Below are positions 1 through 9,087 of a stretch of 64,000 bases of DNA, piece after piece. The notes under the pieces are model-generated. The model worked only from the letters and a program-made list of their open reading frames with translations, did no database searches and had not been told where the DNA came from. Position numbers and translations under genes: made by a program. The DNA lies in assembly GCF_004770045.1 (NCBI RefSeq), contig NZ_RQFO01000009.1, positions 186,001 to 250,000 on the forward strand. The letters are read 5' to 3'. The DNA comes from Leptospira montravelensis. Its GTDB lineage: Bacteria > Spirochaetota > Leptospiria > Leptospirales > Leptospiraceae. Position 1 is the first letter of the stretch. Each line of letters starts with the position of its first letter.

Positions 1-755
1 TTTTCTGGATAAGAAACAACACCGCCACTGAGTGTAACTGATTTTTCACTGAGCATGATGGTTCGACACGCTTCTAAAAGTTTTTCTGAAGCTATCATTG
101 CTTGTTCTTCGTTAGTCTGTGGAAAAATGATAGCAAATTCTTCCCCACCAATCCTACAGGCTGTGTCTTCCATGCGTAAACAAGATGTAATTTGTTTAGC
201 GACTTGGATGAGAATTTCATCGCCAGTTGTATGGCCATAAGTATCATTGATTTTTTTGAAGTCGTCAATGTCTATAATCAGAAGAGAGAGATTTTGGTTA
301 TATCGTGTTGATTGTCTGAATTCACGAACAAGTGCTTTTTCGAAATGCCTGCGATTGTATAATTTTGTAAGTTCATCAACTAATATTAGTTTTTCGGTTT
401 CAGAAAAAAGTTTGATCTCAATGATTTTTGGGTTTTTTATTTTCGGATTGATATTGGTGAAGTAATCCACTAAAGCTACACTAAATCCTACATCTCGTTT
501 CATACAATGGGAAAGTTTGGTTTTGTTTTCCAGGACTTGTGTCCAAACAAATTCTGATTCTGTTTCTGGAATTTCAATGGAAGTCAGGACTTTTAAGATC
601 GCAGAATAAATTTGACCATCCGAAAGGGTATAGATTGGATTATTTTTTATCTTTTGAAATAGAACTTCTGTCTGATTTGGATTTTCCTCTAAAATCCTCA
701 TAATGGTATCTTCGATTCTTTCGCCAGGACGCATAGATTGAATGGATTTCAACAT
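1..755 (-). CDS. Diguanylate cyclase (GGDEF), C-terminus cut by window edge
   Basis: Predicted to make cyclic di-GMP from two GTP. The visible 251 residues start with an N-terminal part of about 115 residues that I do not recognise. The GGDEF domain follows, with the entry motif DELTKLYNRR from about residue 127 and the active-site loop GGEEF at residues 203-207. The product-inhibition I-site RxxD is present as RMED at residues 194-197, so feedback inhibition by c-di-GMP is likely. No membrane segment or sensor domain is visible, so the input is unknown. The start ATG at 755 fits the end of the hydrophilic N-terminus; no strong ribosome binding site precedes it. The gene follows a chemoreceptor gene on the same strand but is separated from it by a terminator hairpin. 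Confidence 0.93.
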   Translation of the reverse strand, partial: MLKSIQSMRPGERIEDTIMRILEENPNQTEVLFQKIKNNPIYTLSDGQIYSAILKVLTSIEIPETESEFVWTQVLENKTKLSHCMKRDVGFSVALVDYFTNINPKIKNPKIIEIKLFSETEKLILVDELTKLYNRRHFEKALVREFRQSTRYNQNLSLLIIDIDDFKKINDTYGHTTGDEILIQVAKQITSCLRMEDTACRIGGEEFAIIFPQTNEEQAMIASEKLLEACRTIMLSEKSVTLSGGVVSYPE

Positions 756-805
756 GACGAGCTCGAATTGATCAATTTATTTCCCACGATTTCCCAAAAT
801 TCTAG

Positions 806-836
806 AAAACCTGTCTCTTGTAAAGACAGGTTTTTA
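806..836. terminator. Hairpin terminator, probably bidirectional
   Basis: The arms AAACCTGTCT and AGACAGGTTT pair around a short loop, with a T-run on the plus-strand side and a shorter TTTT on the minus-strand side. It lies just downstream of the minus-strand chemoreceptor gene, so its likely job is to end that transcript before the diguanylate cyclase gene. Confidence 0.75.
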
Positions 837-870
837 TTTCAAAGTTTGGTTTCAGTCAAAGGGAAATCCC

Positions 871-2451
871 TTAGTTCGTCGTTAGATGTTTGGCTTGCGT
901 GTGGATGGCGTTAATTTCTTCGTAAAGGAGTTGGACAGAATCTGCAAGTTTTTGAGTTGTTTCATCGATAGTCGTGATGGCACGAGTGATTTCCTTACTA
1001 CCTGACATTTGTTCCTGCGCGATCACACCAATTTGTTCTGATAAAACATGTAATTCAGAAAAGGTGACTCTGAGTTTAGCATTTAAATTTTCTTGGTCTG
1101 TGACATGACCTTCTAAACCCAAAATTTCTCCTTCTATGCGGATTAATTCTTGGTTTTGGCTTTCTACTTGAGATTTTACTTCTTTCGAATACCGGGTGCC
1201 TTCATTGATTTTAAGACCTGCATCCTTTACAATTTTTGCTATGGTGCCTGCATTGGATTGGGATCGTTCTGCAAGTTTTGCTACCTCTTGAGCGACTACC
1301 GCAAATCCACGGCCATGTTCACCTGCTCTAGCTGCTTCGATCGATGCATTTAACGCAAGTAAGTTGGTTTGATCTGCAATTTCAGACATCATTTGATTGA
1401 TTTCTTCTACTTTGGAAAAGGCCTGGTTGAGTTCCGAATAAATACTATTCAATTCTTCAGAAGATGTTTTTACTTTTTTACTAAAATCCGCAGATAAACT
1501 TACATCTTTTGCAATTTGAGTGGTTTTTGTTTTTACATTAACACTGATATTTTGGAGAGACAAAAAATTATGGTCCACAATTTTCACTCTTGCGACTTGG
1601 TCTTCCACCAAATTTGCAGAACTGATAGCAGAAGACGAAAGTTCTTCTACGGAAGCGGAAATTTCTTCCACAGAGGCTGCTTGGTTTTGTGATTGGTTAT
1701 GAAGTTCATCTGACATGGATTGTAAAGTTTCTACGGAAGTTGCCAATGTGTTTGCTGATTTTTCCAATTGGACCGATTTGTTAGTGATAAAATTTTGTTT
1801 TTCTAGAGTTTCCCTTAATTTTGTTTTTAAGTCGTTTTGCATCTCTCTCATTAACGCAACTACATAACGTAAACTAAAAATGACTCCGAAGTAAAATATG
1901 ACCTTTTGTACTTCTGTGGTAACTATGATATGATTTGCTCTTAACATATCTGGATAGGGCTTCGGTACAGTTACTGAACCAAGTTTTAGTGATAAAAAAA
2001 TACCACCTAAATACAGACAGGTGGCAATTAGTCCCACTGATAAAACCAATTTTGTTTCAAATAGAAAACTAGAATAAATTGCAATAAATACAAAGATAAT
2101 ATAGAAAATTCCAGTGCTTAATGTATTACTAGCGTCTCCCTTCGTAGAGTTGTTATAGATATCTAGATAGAAAAAACTTACGATAATCAATAAATCGATA
2201 AAAATTATAGTATTTGCCCAAGTTTTGGTAATTTCCTTTCCCTTTCTTAAATAGAGTCCAGGAATGATTCCATTTAACAAAAAAACAAGTGAACCAATGA
2301 AGTTAGGAATAAAACTTTTTGTGGCATAATTGGCGGCGACTCCTAAAAGGAATACAGCACTCAGTCCGTACTTTGTGTACACAATGAGTGATATTCCTTT
2401 TCGAAATAGGTTTCTTTCAAATTGATAAATTTCGTTTGTTTCTGCGGACAT
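871..2451 (-). CDS. Methyl-accepting chemotaxis protein with polytopic N-terminus
   Basis: Chemoreceptor that would signal to CheW/CheA. The 526 residues start with about six hydrophobic segments (roughly residues 17-205) with only short loops and no large periplasmic sensor domain, so it probably senses within or close to the membrane. The rest is a long coiled-coil signalling region. The highly conserved hairpin tip is clear at about residues 345-400 ([20 protein letters not shown], then [18 protein letters not shown]). No HAMP domain is obvious. A GAGGAG ribosome binding site precedes the ATG at 2451. The gene appears to be single, with a terminator downstream; no che genes are nearby. The ligand is unknown. 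Confidence 0.95.
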   Translation of the reverse strand: MSAETNEIYQFERNLFRKGISLIVYTKYGLSAVFLLGVAANYATKSFIPNFIGSLVFLLNGIIPGLYLRKGKEITKTWANTIIFIDLLIIVSFFYLDIYNNSTKGDASNTLSTGIFYIIFVFIAIYSSFLFETKLVLSVGLIATCLYLGGIFLSLKLGSVTVPKPYPDMLRANHIIVTTEVQKVIFYFGVIFSLRYVVALMREMQNDLKTKLRETLEKQNFITNKSVQLEKSANTLATSVETLQSMSDELHNQSQNQAASVEEISASVEELSSSAISSANLVEDQVARVKIVDHNFLSLQNISVNVKTKTTQIAKDVSLSADFSKKVKTSSEELNSIYSELNQAFSKVEEINQMMSEIADQTNLLALNASIEAARAGEHGRGFAVVAQEVAKLAERSQSNAGTIAKIVKDAGLKINEGTRYSKEVKSQVESQNQELIRIEGEILGLEGHVTDQENLNAKLRVTFSELHVLSEQIGVIAQEQMSGSKEITRAITTIDETTQKLADSVQLLYEEINAIHTQAKHLTTN

Positions 2452-2655
2452 TTCCTAGTCTCCTCATAAGGTAACCATTTTTCCGATCCGATGTTCTAAT
2501 CGACTACCTGTCAGTTATACTGTTACGTAATGTATACCTTCTCTGACGATTAAAAATCTATATTTCTATTGGATCTGTAGATACCTATAATGATTGCTTC
2601 GTTTTAAAGCGAATTGTCCGTTTCCATTACAAAGAGATTGAGTATCAATTTGAAT

Positions 2656-3498
2656 CTATCTAGGTTCTTTAGAAATAATTTCTTCCAAAGCCATACCTTC
2701 TAATATTTTTCCTCCACGTTCGTTTAAGTGAATCGCATCGGTTAGATAATAATATCCATTGGAGTCACCTATGTCATTCCAAGAAGCAGTGGTTGAGTAG
2801 TATTTTAAAATTGCCCAATACATTCCCCAAGTACTTTGGATGTATGGTTTTCGATCTTTGAGTTTTGTTTCCTCAAAACCTTTGGAAAGAGTTTCATGTA
2901 ATGGTTTGTAAATTGCTTTTTCTTGGTTCACAATGTTTTTGGTGAGTTCTGCAAACCTTTTGGATTTTTGAAATGGGATGGAGTTTGGGTCTTCACCTAA
3001 TACTGGCAGAGAAAAAACGATTATTTTTGCTTTTGTATCTGTTTTTATTGTCTTAATGATAGTTCTTAAGTGATTACTAAAACTTTCTTCCGTAACAGGT
3101 TCCTTTAAATTCCAAAGACTTTCATAACGTTTGTATTCATCTGCAGATAGTGATGCCATTAAATCATTCGTGCCTATAAGGAGGAATACAATATCGGGAT
3201 TAAGTTCTTTTAGATCATTTAATTGTTCTATTATTTGCAAAGTCAGGCGGCCGTTAATGCCTTCATTGATAACTAAAGTATTGTTTAGGGATGGGTGTTT
3301 GGCGATAGAGTCTACATAATCATAACTAACCCGACCATGAGTGATGCTGTCTCCCAAAAAAACAATTTTCGGGGTTTTGGCAGAGGTTTTAGTGATTGTC
3401 GCCTTTAGGTTGTTCGATGGCACTCGAGTGGCTTGGAAAATGACGCAGGACTCAAATACAAAAAAAATTAAGACCCATAGTTTTGATAAGTGTTTCAT
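2656..3498 (-). CDS. SGNH/GDSL-family hydrolase, probable lipoprotein
   Basis: Esterase or lipase of the SGNH fold, 280 residues from the chosen ATG. Catalytic blocks are visible: GDSIT at 49-53 with the nucleophile Ser51, the oxyanion Gly in block II near 80-83, GTND at 109-112, and DAIHLN with Asp254 and His257 near the C-terminus. The N-terminus is a hydrophobic signal sequence ending FESC at 15-18, which is compatible with a relaxed spirochaetal lipobox, so the protein may be exported and lipid-anchored. A longer reading begins at a TTG six codons upstream, but the ATG at 3498 gives a better signal peptide. The substrate cannot be deduced. Confidence 0.88.
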   Translation of the reverse strand: MKHLSKLWVLIFFVFESCVIFQATRVPSNNLKATITKTSAKTPKIVFLGDSITHGRVSYDYVDSIAKHPSLNNTLVINEGINGRLTLQIIEQLNDLKELNPDIVFLLIGTNDLMASLSADEYKRYESLWNLKEPVTEESFSNHLRTIIKTIKTDTKAKIIVFSLPVLGEDPNSIPFQKSKRFAELTKNIVNQEKAIYKPLHETLSKGFEETKLKDRKPYIQSTWGMYWAILKYYSTTASWNDIGDSNGYYYLTDAIHLNERGGKILEGMALEEIISKEPR

Positions 3499-3624
3499 GT
3501 CCAATGAACATACCAAGGATCAAAAATGGAAAAAGCAAAATTTAAATTCTAAAATAAAAAAACTCGTAATTCCAGAGAATACTTGCTTCAAATTTTTTCA
3601 CTGACCAACTGAAAACTTTGTTTT

Positions 3625-4227
3625 TTATTTCTTCAAAGTTTTTAAAAACCTTTCTAACCAAGGCCTAAGATCTAAAAATTGCGGTTTTTCATGTTTGAGT
3701 AACAATCGAAAGTATAAAGTTCCATATAAAATATCCATACATGTATTCACTTCCGTATCAGTAAGTGGTTTTATTTGTTTTGTTTCCATTGCGTGAAAAA
3801 AAAATTGTTTAGCAGCATCTCTTCTCGGAAGTAAATAGTTTGCCAAAATGGAATCTGCTAGTTCCGAATCTTGTTGCCCTGCGCCAATTAAAGAAGATAT
3901 TACCCTTCCAAATTTTCCTGTGAACACACCGGAGAGAGCCTCCATTTGGTCGAGTAGGGCTTTTTCGAAAGGAACATCTTTTGGAAATTCCAAATAAGGT
4001 GAGATCAAATGAGTCACCGTGCTCATCGCTAAATGTGCTTTGTTTGGCCAACGTCTGTAAATTGTGGTTTTGGCGACTCCCGTTTCTAATACGATATCAT
4101 CAATAGAAAAACCGTGGTAACCTCTTTTAGCTAACATTTCATAAGTAGTTTTTAAGACCAAAGGTTCTAAATCTTCTGACCTGGGACGACCTGCCGATTT
4201 TTGTGCCATTTTCTTTTTTATAGCCAT
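3625..4227 (-). CDS. TetR/AcrR-family transcriptional regulator
   Basis: One-component repressor of 200 residues. The DNA-binding helix-turn-helix is at about residues 25-70 (GFSIDDIVLETGVAKTTIYR), followed by an all-helical ligand-binding region typical of TetR proteins. It diverges from the SnoaL-like gene at 4328, and the 100 bases between them hold two GATAC-N5-GTATC palindromes. The simplest reading is that this protein represses that gene and itself through those sites, with release by an unknown ligand. The N-terminus MAIKKKMAQ offers a second ATG six codons in. Confidence 0.93.
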   Translation of the reverse strand: MAIKKKMAQKSAGRPRSEDLEPLVLKTTYEMLAKRGYHGFSIDDIVLETGVAKTTIYRRWPNKAHLAMSTVTHLISPYLEFPKDVPFEKALLDQMEALSGVFTGKFGRVISSLIGAGQQDSELADSILANYLLPRRDAAKQFFFHAMETKQIKPLTDTEVNTCMDILYGTLYFRLLLKHEKPQFLDLRPWLERFLKTLKK

Positions 4228-4268
4228 TCATCAAAATAATTCAAAAAAACCTTGACTGTCAACTTTAT

Positions 4269-4313
4269 TTCGATACGGATGGTATCGAATATCGATACTA
4301 TTGGTATCGATAT
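4269..4313. promoter_or_regulatory. Twin palindromic operator between tetR-like and SnoaL-like genes
   Basis: Two perfect inverted repeats with the same core GATAC-N5-GTATC. The first has 8-bp arms (TTCGATAC and GTATCGAA, 4269-4289). The second has 10-bp arms (ATATCGATAC and GTATCGATAT, 4289-4313). Their centres are 22 bp apart, two helical turns, so two dimers could bind the same DNA face. A TTGACT hexamer at 4252-4257 could be a -35 box read rightwards. The second site ends 4 bases before the ribosome binding site of the downstream gene. Confidence 0.8.
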
Positions 4314-4327
4314 TAAAGGAGAATTAC

Positions 4328-4798
4328 ATGAAACCGATTTTAGTGTTAGTTACTTTGTTGTTTGGAAGCGTGGGATTTTTTGCAAAATCCGCCTCTCCTT
4401 CTGGTGAAAAAGTTTTGGAAACTTTTTTTAATGAATTTGGGAAAGGAAATGCTGCAGGTGTATTAAACTTATTCCACCCTCAAACTACGATTACAGCCGT
4501 TCGCAATGAAAATCGATCTGAAAACCAGTTATATGGAACCTATACAGGGATAACGGGAGCAGAGGAATTTTTGAAAAACATGGGAAGTCAATTAGACACC
4601 AAAAAATTCCAAGTAGACCAAATCGTAGGTAAAAAGGAATGGGTGTTCGCGAGTGGAAGTTTTTTGCATATTTTGAAACAAACAGGCAAACCCTTTGAAA
4701 GTGAATGGGCCCTGAAAGCACAAATCAAAGATGGTAAAATACTTTCTTACCATTTTTATGAGGATAGTGCATCTTTTGTGGCAGCATCTAAAAAATAG
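4328..4798 (+). CDS. Exported SnoaL-like / NTF2-fold protein
   Basis: A 156-residue protein with a signal peptide (about residues 1-20, ending near FFAKSA) followed by one domain resembling SnoaL-like, ketosteroid-isomerase-type NTF2 folds. The pattern is VLETFFNEFGKGNAAGVLNL early, a central strand region, and a closing EWALKAQIKDGKILSYHFYED. Such folds bind or act on small hydrophobic molecules, but no catalytic residue can be assigned here. The start is the ATG at 4328, 7 bases after AGGAG; an in-frame TTG upstream lies within the operator and is unlikely. It is probably repressed by the divergent TetR protein. Confidence 0.8.
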   Translation: MKPILVLVTLLFGSVGFFAKSASPSGEKVLETFFNEFGKGNAAGVLNLFHPQTTITAVRNENRSENQLYGTYTGITGAEEFLKNMGSQLDTKKFQVDQIVGKKEWVFASGSFLHILKQTGKPFESEWALKAQIKDGKILSYHFYEDSASFVAASKK

Positions 4799-4856
4799 AA
4801 AACTCTTCTTTTGGTAAACTATTGGTTTTAACCAACTTTGGGAACTTCCGAATCCA

Positions 4857-5822
4857 TTAGCGAATGGGAATGTAGATATCTGTAATGCGTTTATTTTCTC
4901 GAATTTCTAGTGGGTTCAAATAACATTCCCAAGGTGGTTGGTTTTTTAATACTAAAGGTGTAGTTTTCACATACTCATTCAATATCCAATGGTAAATTTG
5001 GGGTAAGTTTTGATAACAACCTTGGTAGCGAATTTGTAAATACTTTCCTTGAGGTATCGTTTGGATTCCGAATCCTTCAGGAAGTGGTTTACGTAAAGAA
5101 CCGACTGTGATTCCAATATCAAATCGAATTTTTCCTTGGGGTGAAATGTCTGGATCATCTTGGCTAATTCCAATCCATTTATGATTCGAATTTAATAAAT
5201 CCCAATGTTTCATTAAAGATTGAATGGATATTACTTCTTTACTTTTTGGAAGTGGCCCTGGTAGTTCTTCATAACTTCCTATATGACGCACATAAACAAT
5301 GTTAAATGCTTCAATAGTTTTGATTTGAAATCCAAATTTGCTGATTCCCTCGGGAATCTTTTGGTAGTTTTTATTGGAAGAATTTTTTTTCTTTTGGAAT
5401 TGATTGCGAAACTCGGAAGGTGTGGAACCAATCACACGTTTGAAGGCCTTTGAAAAAGATTCGTGAGAGGAAAAACCGGCCTCGATGGCAATTTCTAAAA
5501 TGGGAAAATTAGTTATTTTCAATTCATAAGCAGCTTTTTCCAACCGTAATCTGCGTATGTATTGTTTTACATTTTCACCTTGTATGGATTTAAACAAACG
5601 ATGGAAATGCCAATCGCTATAACCTGTAAAAAAAGCAATTTGGTTTAGACCAATTGTATCCTCGAGTTGGCTTTCCATTTTGTTCCAAACAGGATAGAGG
5701 TTGGGTTTCTTCGGCAAGTGGGGAACCTTTCTAAATAAAAGAAAGGTAAGAAAGGTTCCTAAATTTGTCTTCTCTATTTTAAGGTGAACTTCGTTCCTGC
5801 ACAATATCAATTCCAATTCCAT
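4857..5822 (-). CDS. AraC-family regulator with GyrI-like effector domain
   Basis: Transcription factor with two domains. An AraC double helix-turn-helix lies at about residues 48-150 (DWHFHRLFKSIQGENVKQYI, then GFSSHESFSKAFKRVIGSTP). A C-terminal GyrI-like small-molecule-binding domain covers about 165-320 (VRHIGSYEELPG and IPQGKYLQIRYQGCY). The start is uncertain. The ATG at 5822 gives 321 residues but overlaps the upstream VOC gene by 44 bases and adds about 35 residues not expected in the family. A TTG at 5717 or the ATG at 5678 are alternatives. The gene is probably cotranscribed with the VOC gene upstream of it. Confidence 0.88.
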   Translation of the reverse strand: MELELILCRNEVHLKIEKTNLGTFLTFLLFRKVPHLPKKPNLYPVWNKMESQLEDTIGLNQIAFFTGYSDWHFHRLFKSIQGENVKQYIRRLRLEKAAYELKITNFPILEIAIEAGFSSHESFSKAFKRVIGSTPSEFRNQFQKKKNSSNKNYQKIPEGISKFGFQIKTIEAFNIVYVRHIGSYEELPGPLPKSKEVISIQSLMKHWDLLNSNHKWIGISQDDPDISPQGKIRFDIGITVGSLRKPLPEGFGIQTIPQGKYLQIRYQGCYQNLPQIYHWILNEYVKTTPLVLKNQPPWECYLNPLEIRENKRITDIYIPIR

Positions 5823-6171
5823 TGGGATCCACTAAAGTAAAATGAATATCTCCCCATTCCTCTGTAGTCAGTGGAAGATCGATTGGTGCCTTGTTTTGTT
5901 TCATGGTTTCAAATTCCCTTTTTACATCTGTCGATTCGAAAATAAACCAAACTCCTTTTCCTTGATAAGAATTTTGGAAATATGATTTTCTCACCTGCTT
6001 TTGGTTAGGTTTCATAATTGCTAACTCTACTTCTGGTTTGTTAGGTAAAGATAACAATACAATCCAATCGGATTCGAATTTTATTTGTAACCCTAACCAT
6101 TTTTCATAAAAAGTTTTTGTTTCATTAATTTTTTCAGTAATTATACCCGTTTGAATTTGTTGGAATGCCAT
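5779..6171 (-). CDS. VOC (glyoxalase/bleomycin-resistance fold) protein
   Basis: A 130-residue vicinal-oxygen-chelate protein with paired beta-alpha-beta-beta-beta units. It starts IQTGIITEKINETKTFYEKW, has a middle AIMKPNQ strand and ends in the typical THVD-like strand, here FTLVDPNGIGIDIVQ. Family members include metal-dependent lyases, dioxygenases and drug-binding proteins; the substrate is unknown. Its tail overlaps the AraC/GyrI gene, so both are probably made from one transcript, and the regulator may sense a compound that this protein handles (inference). Confidence 0.88.
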   Translation of the reverse strand: MAFQQIQTGIITEKINETKTFYEKWLGLQIKFESDWIVLLSLPNKPEVELAIMKPNQKQVRKSYFQNSYQGKGVWFIFESTDVKREFETMKQNKAPIDLPLTTEEWGDIHFTLVDPNGIGIDIVQERSSP

Positions 6172-6245
6172 GTTTTCTCCTTTAGTATTAACTAAAGTAT
6201 AAAGGCGATAGGGTGGGTTTATCTGTCCGTTTTTGCTATTTTTTT

Positions 6246-6320
6246 AGGGCGCATCGCACCAGTGCGACCGGGCTCTACGCTCCAATCTTTGCTTAGCAAA
6301 GGATTTACGCTGCGATCCCT
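6246..6320. repeat. GC-rich hairpin element, probable dispersed repeat
   Basis: About 75 bases far richer in GC than the surroundings. They hold a perfect hairpin TCGCAC-CA-GTGCGA (6254-6267), a second CTTTGC-TTA-GCAAAG (6287-6301), and outer ends AGGG and CCCT that can close the whole unit with the neighbouring ATCGCA/TGCGAT. It looks like a folded mobile or REP-like unit of the kind I recall scattered between genes in Leptospira, but copy number cannot be checked here. Its right end supplies the last codons and the stop of the membrane protein gene at 6305-7144. Confidence 0.6.
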
Positions 6321-7144
6321 TGCGCTTCTTTGTGGAGTCGAAAAAAATACATTTCTACAAAGGCTTTGATCACAAGTGTGATGATGGGGCCAAAAAGTGG
6401 AAATTTGATCATTAAAATAAGAACACCAAAGTAAAAAAATAAAAATCCAATGTAAAATGCAGGAGTATATTCCCAAATATCGGATGGATTGTTTTCTTTA
6501 CCAACCATAGTTCTAAAGGCATTTGTCATTCGTTGGAATTGATTGTGTTTAGGAATTTCCGGAGTACCTAAAGCAATCCAAGCCCAAGAGTCTTTATAAT
6601 TTTTATATGGTTTAGTTTTGAAAAATTCAAAAACTTTTGGCAGATATCGATAGAGAGTAAATAAAAAGATTCCCAAAATATAATATTGTTCTTTTGGTTC
6701 GAGAGAATTGTAGATGTTTAAAAAAATAAAGTTAACTTCTAATCCACCTGTCGTTGCTACACTGAGAAATAATTCAATCATCATATAGAAGAAAAAATTA
6801 AAACCAACTAGTAACATTATAATGCAGATCAATGCACTGATTAGGATCGCAGCAAAGAATGGTACAAAGATAAAATAAAATATTTTTCCAATGATTGGTT
6901 CTGGGATGTTCAAATCTTGCAAACCCATTTCTTTACTTTGTTGGATTGCCGCGTACAATGCCGTAGTGATCAACCTAAGCATTCCATACCCAAAAACAAA
7001 ATACAGTTCAGGATAAAGAGCGATCATAATGTTTCTAGGTTCGGAGGCAAAAATAAATAAACCAAGTAGGGGAGATAAGTCTGCCAAAAAATCTGACCAT
7101 TCCCTTTTTGTCCAAGGGAGTAAACTGAGTAGAAAGTTCTGCAT
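6305..7144 (-). CDS. Multi-pass membrane protein of unknown function
   Basis: A 279-residue protein with about five hydrophobic segments. They include a segment near residues 25-45, a strongly hydrophobic block of two segments in the middle (AAILISALICIIMLLVGFNF followed by FFYMMIELFLSVATTGGLEV), one at YILGIFLFTLYRYL, and one or two near the C-terminus (FYIGFLFFYFGVLILMI). The overall plan recalls Yip1-like integral membrane proteins, but I cannot assign a family. The ATG at 7144 is preferred over an in-frame TTG at 7168. The final residues (QGIAA) are encoded by the GC-rich element at 6246-6320, so the original C-terminus may have been replaced. Confidence 0.72.
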   Translation of the reverse strand: MQNFLLSLLPWTKREWSDFLADLSPLLGLFIFASEPRNIMIALYPELYFVFGYGMLRLITTALYAAIQQSKEMGLQDLNIPEPIIGKIFYFIFVPFFAAILISALICIIMLLVGFNFFFYMMIELFLSVATTGGLEVNFIFLNIYNSLEPKEQYYILGIFLFTLYRYLPKVFEFFKTKPYKNYKDSWAWIALGTPEIPKHNQFQRMTNAFRTMVGKENNPSDIWEYTPAFYIGFLFFYFGVLILMIKFPLFGPIITLVIKAFVEMYFFRLHKEAQGIAA

Positions 7145-7416
7145 GGTGCACCGAAAATATAGAATCAAACAAATGATTTCAATTCAATTTTTTGCAATTT
7201 TATTTGTTTTAGTTTTGTATATTTTCATTTATTTACAGGTTGCCGCAATGATCAATCTTTATGGGAATCTAAAGTTGAGTTTGGAATTATCCAAAAGAAG
7301 ATTTTACTTTCGGAAAGTTTTCTAAAAAAAATCGATCACAACCTACGAAGTTTAAGAAAAAGAATCCTATTTTTAATGAAAAAACTCAAACTTGTGAGGA
7401 ATGAGTTTATATAGTA

Positions 7417-8931
7417 TCACTTCTGGTTGGTTCTAATACAGGTTCTTCCTAAAATTCGTGCAGTATGTTCTTCTTTGGAACAATTGTATCCTAATTGTTC
7501 TGAACTAACGATTAAGGAGGCAAATCGATTTCTTTCCTCTTTATTGGTGTTGGTTTCTTTTCCAATGGTTAAAATCGTAAATTCTTTGGGAGATGTTTTG
7601 TTAAGGTTTGTGGAAAAATAATCTAATAAATCATCTCTCCGAATACAAATTACTTTTTTATCGATGAGTTCTAATCCAAATCCACCTGAAAGTAACTCGT
7701 TTGTTGTAACAAATAAACTTGAGTTGAAAGTTTTTAATTCTGTACGTAACTTTTTAAGTTCAATACTTGAAAAATAAAAAATCGCAATGACCAGAAAGGA
7801 AAATAAAAACATCCATGTATAAATTGGATACAGAATCCATTTGTTTTTCTTTAACTCATTCATTTGGTCGTTGAGAATAAAGGTAAGCGGAAATATGGTA
7901 ACTACTAAATACCTTCCTGTTAGCGTGATTCCATCGTTAGGTGATGTTAGTCCGGCAATGAGAAAGTAAAATATAACGATAAGAAGGTGGAACAAAAGAG
8001 TTTTGTCTTTTATTATTTGAACTTTACTAAGTTTTAGGATACTATAAATAAAAATAGGGCTTTGTAGAAAAAAACCTAATGACCAACCATTAGGTCTAGG
8101 ATAGGTAAAAACCATTGATAGGAAAATTTTTATTTGATCAAAAATGGTTCTATCAAAGTTCCCAAAATTTGTAAGATGTCTTGTACCTAATGGATGTGAA
8201 TAACTATATGTGTTCCAAAGCAGGAATAAAGATAAGATAACTGCAAATAATAGAAACCGAACTGGGTTTAGGTTTTGTAAAATCGATTCTTTTTTTATAA
8301 AAACTTGAATGAAACCAATTGAAATTTGTATCGATATAAAAAATAAGACACCTTCTAGTCGAAACCATAAAGAAATTCCTAAAAATAAATTTCCTAATAT
8401 CCAATCTTGTTTTTTATCAGTTAAAAATGCCTTCATTAAAAAAATATATCCATAACCTGTAAGTAGGATAAATGGACCATTTTCGGAAAAGTCGATTAAC
8501 AGGGGAAAAACGACTGTTCCTAGGGATACAAGAATGAGGGTCGGAATTTGAATTGAATTTTTTACAAGTAGTCTTAAAAAAATGAACAAGAATATAATAT
8601 TGAAATAGGGTAGAATGGAAAAAGGTAAAAATCCAAACAAGGAATAGAGGAAGGTAAGTGCGATCGGATATTGCCCAATCAACCTATTATTATTTAAAAA
8701 AACGAATCCTTCGTTGAGTGGACTTAAAAGAAAATCCGGGTCCATTTCTTTTGCGGGATAAAGAATGCTTTCGGTTGCCCATCCTTGTTTCCAAAGAGAT
8801 ATGGTTTGGATCATTTTTACCAAAGGATCCGAAAGAAAATAACTATCGACTCGGATCAAAAATTGGATGAGAAGTAATAGTAAAGAAATTGCTATTGTGA
8901 CGATAAACGTATTTCCAGGTCTTTTTAGCAT
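7417..8931 (-). CDS. Polytopic membrane protein, putative GT-C-type glycosyltransferase
   Basis: A 504-residue protein with about ten to twelve hydrophobic segments and a soluble C-terminal tail of about 120 residues. An early loop after the first segment carries acidic residues (FLSDPLVKMIQTISLWKQGW at about 33-52), which is where GT-C lipid-linked sugar transferases carry their catalytic acid. A later loop has a TGRYLV motif after SPNDG. This layout suggests a GT39/ArnT-like transferase acting on a polyprenyl-phosphate sugar at the outer face of the membrane, but the sequence match is not decisive. It appears to be a single gene, with about 155 bases of AT-rich non-coding DNA on its upstream side. 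Confidence 0.65.
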   Translation of the reverse strand: MLKRPGNTFIVTIAISLLLLLIQFLIRVDSYFLSDPLVKMIQTISLWKQGWATESILYPAKEMDPDFLLSPLNEGFVFLNNNRLIGQYPIALTFLYSLFGFLPFSILPYFNIIFLFIFLRLLVKNSIQIPTLILVSLGTVVFPLLIDFSENGPFILLTGYGYIFLMKAFLTDKKQDWILGNLFLGISLWFRLEGVLFFISIQISIGFIQVFIKKESILQNLNPVRFLLFAVILSLFLLWNTYSYSHPLGTRHLTNFGNFDRTIFDQIKIFLSMVFTYPRPNGWSLGFFLQSPIFIYSILKLSKVQIIKDKTLLFHLLIVIFYFLIAGLTSPNDGITLTGRYLVVTIFPLTFILNDQMNELKKNKWILYPIYTWMFLFSFLVIAIFYFSSIELKKLRTELKTFNSSLFVTTNELLSGGFGLELIDKKVICIRRDDLLDYFSTNLNKTSPKEFTILTIGKETNTNKEERNRFASLIVSSEQLGYNCSKEEHTARILGRTCIRTNQK

Positions 8932-9087
8932 TTTACTTTTATTTCGAGTGTTTGTTAGGTTGGCAAATAGAAAAAAAGACTCAGGATGAAAAAGGGATTT
9001 CTTGTTAGAAAGTTAAGCTTTGTTGAAACAATTGTCCATTTTGCGATATCCATTTATTCCGAAAATAGATAGGAAGTCAAAGATTGA

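Noticed and set aside
7174..7325. Short hydrophobic ORF on the plus strand (about 50 residues)
   Set aside because: It lies in an AT-rich gap, has no ribosome binding site, and its composition is what random AT-rich DNA gives.
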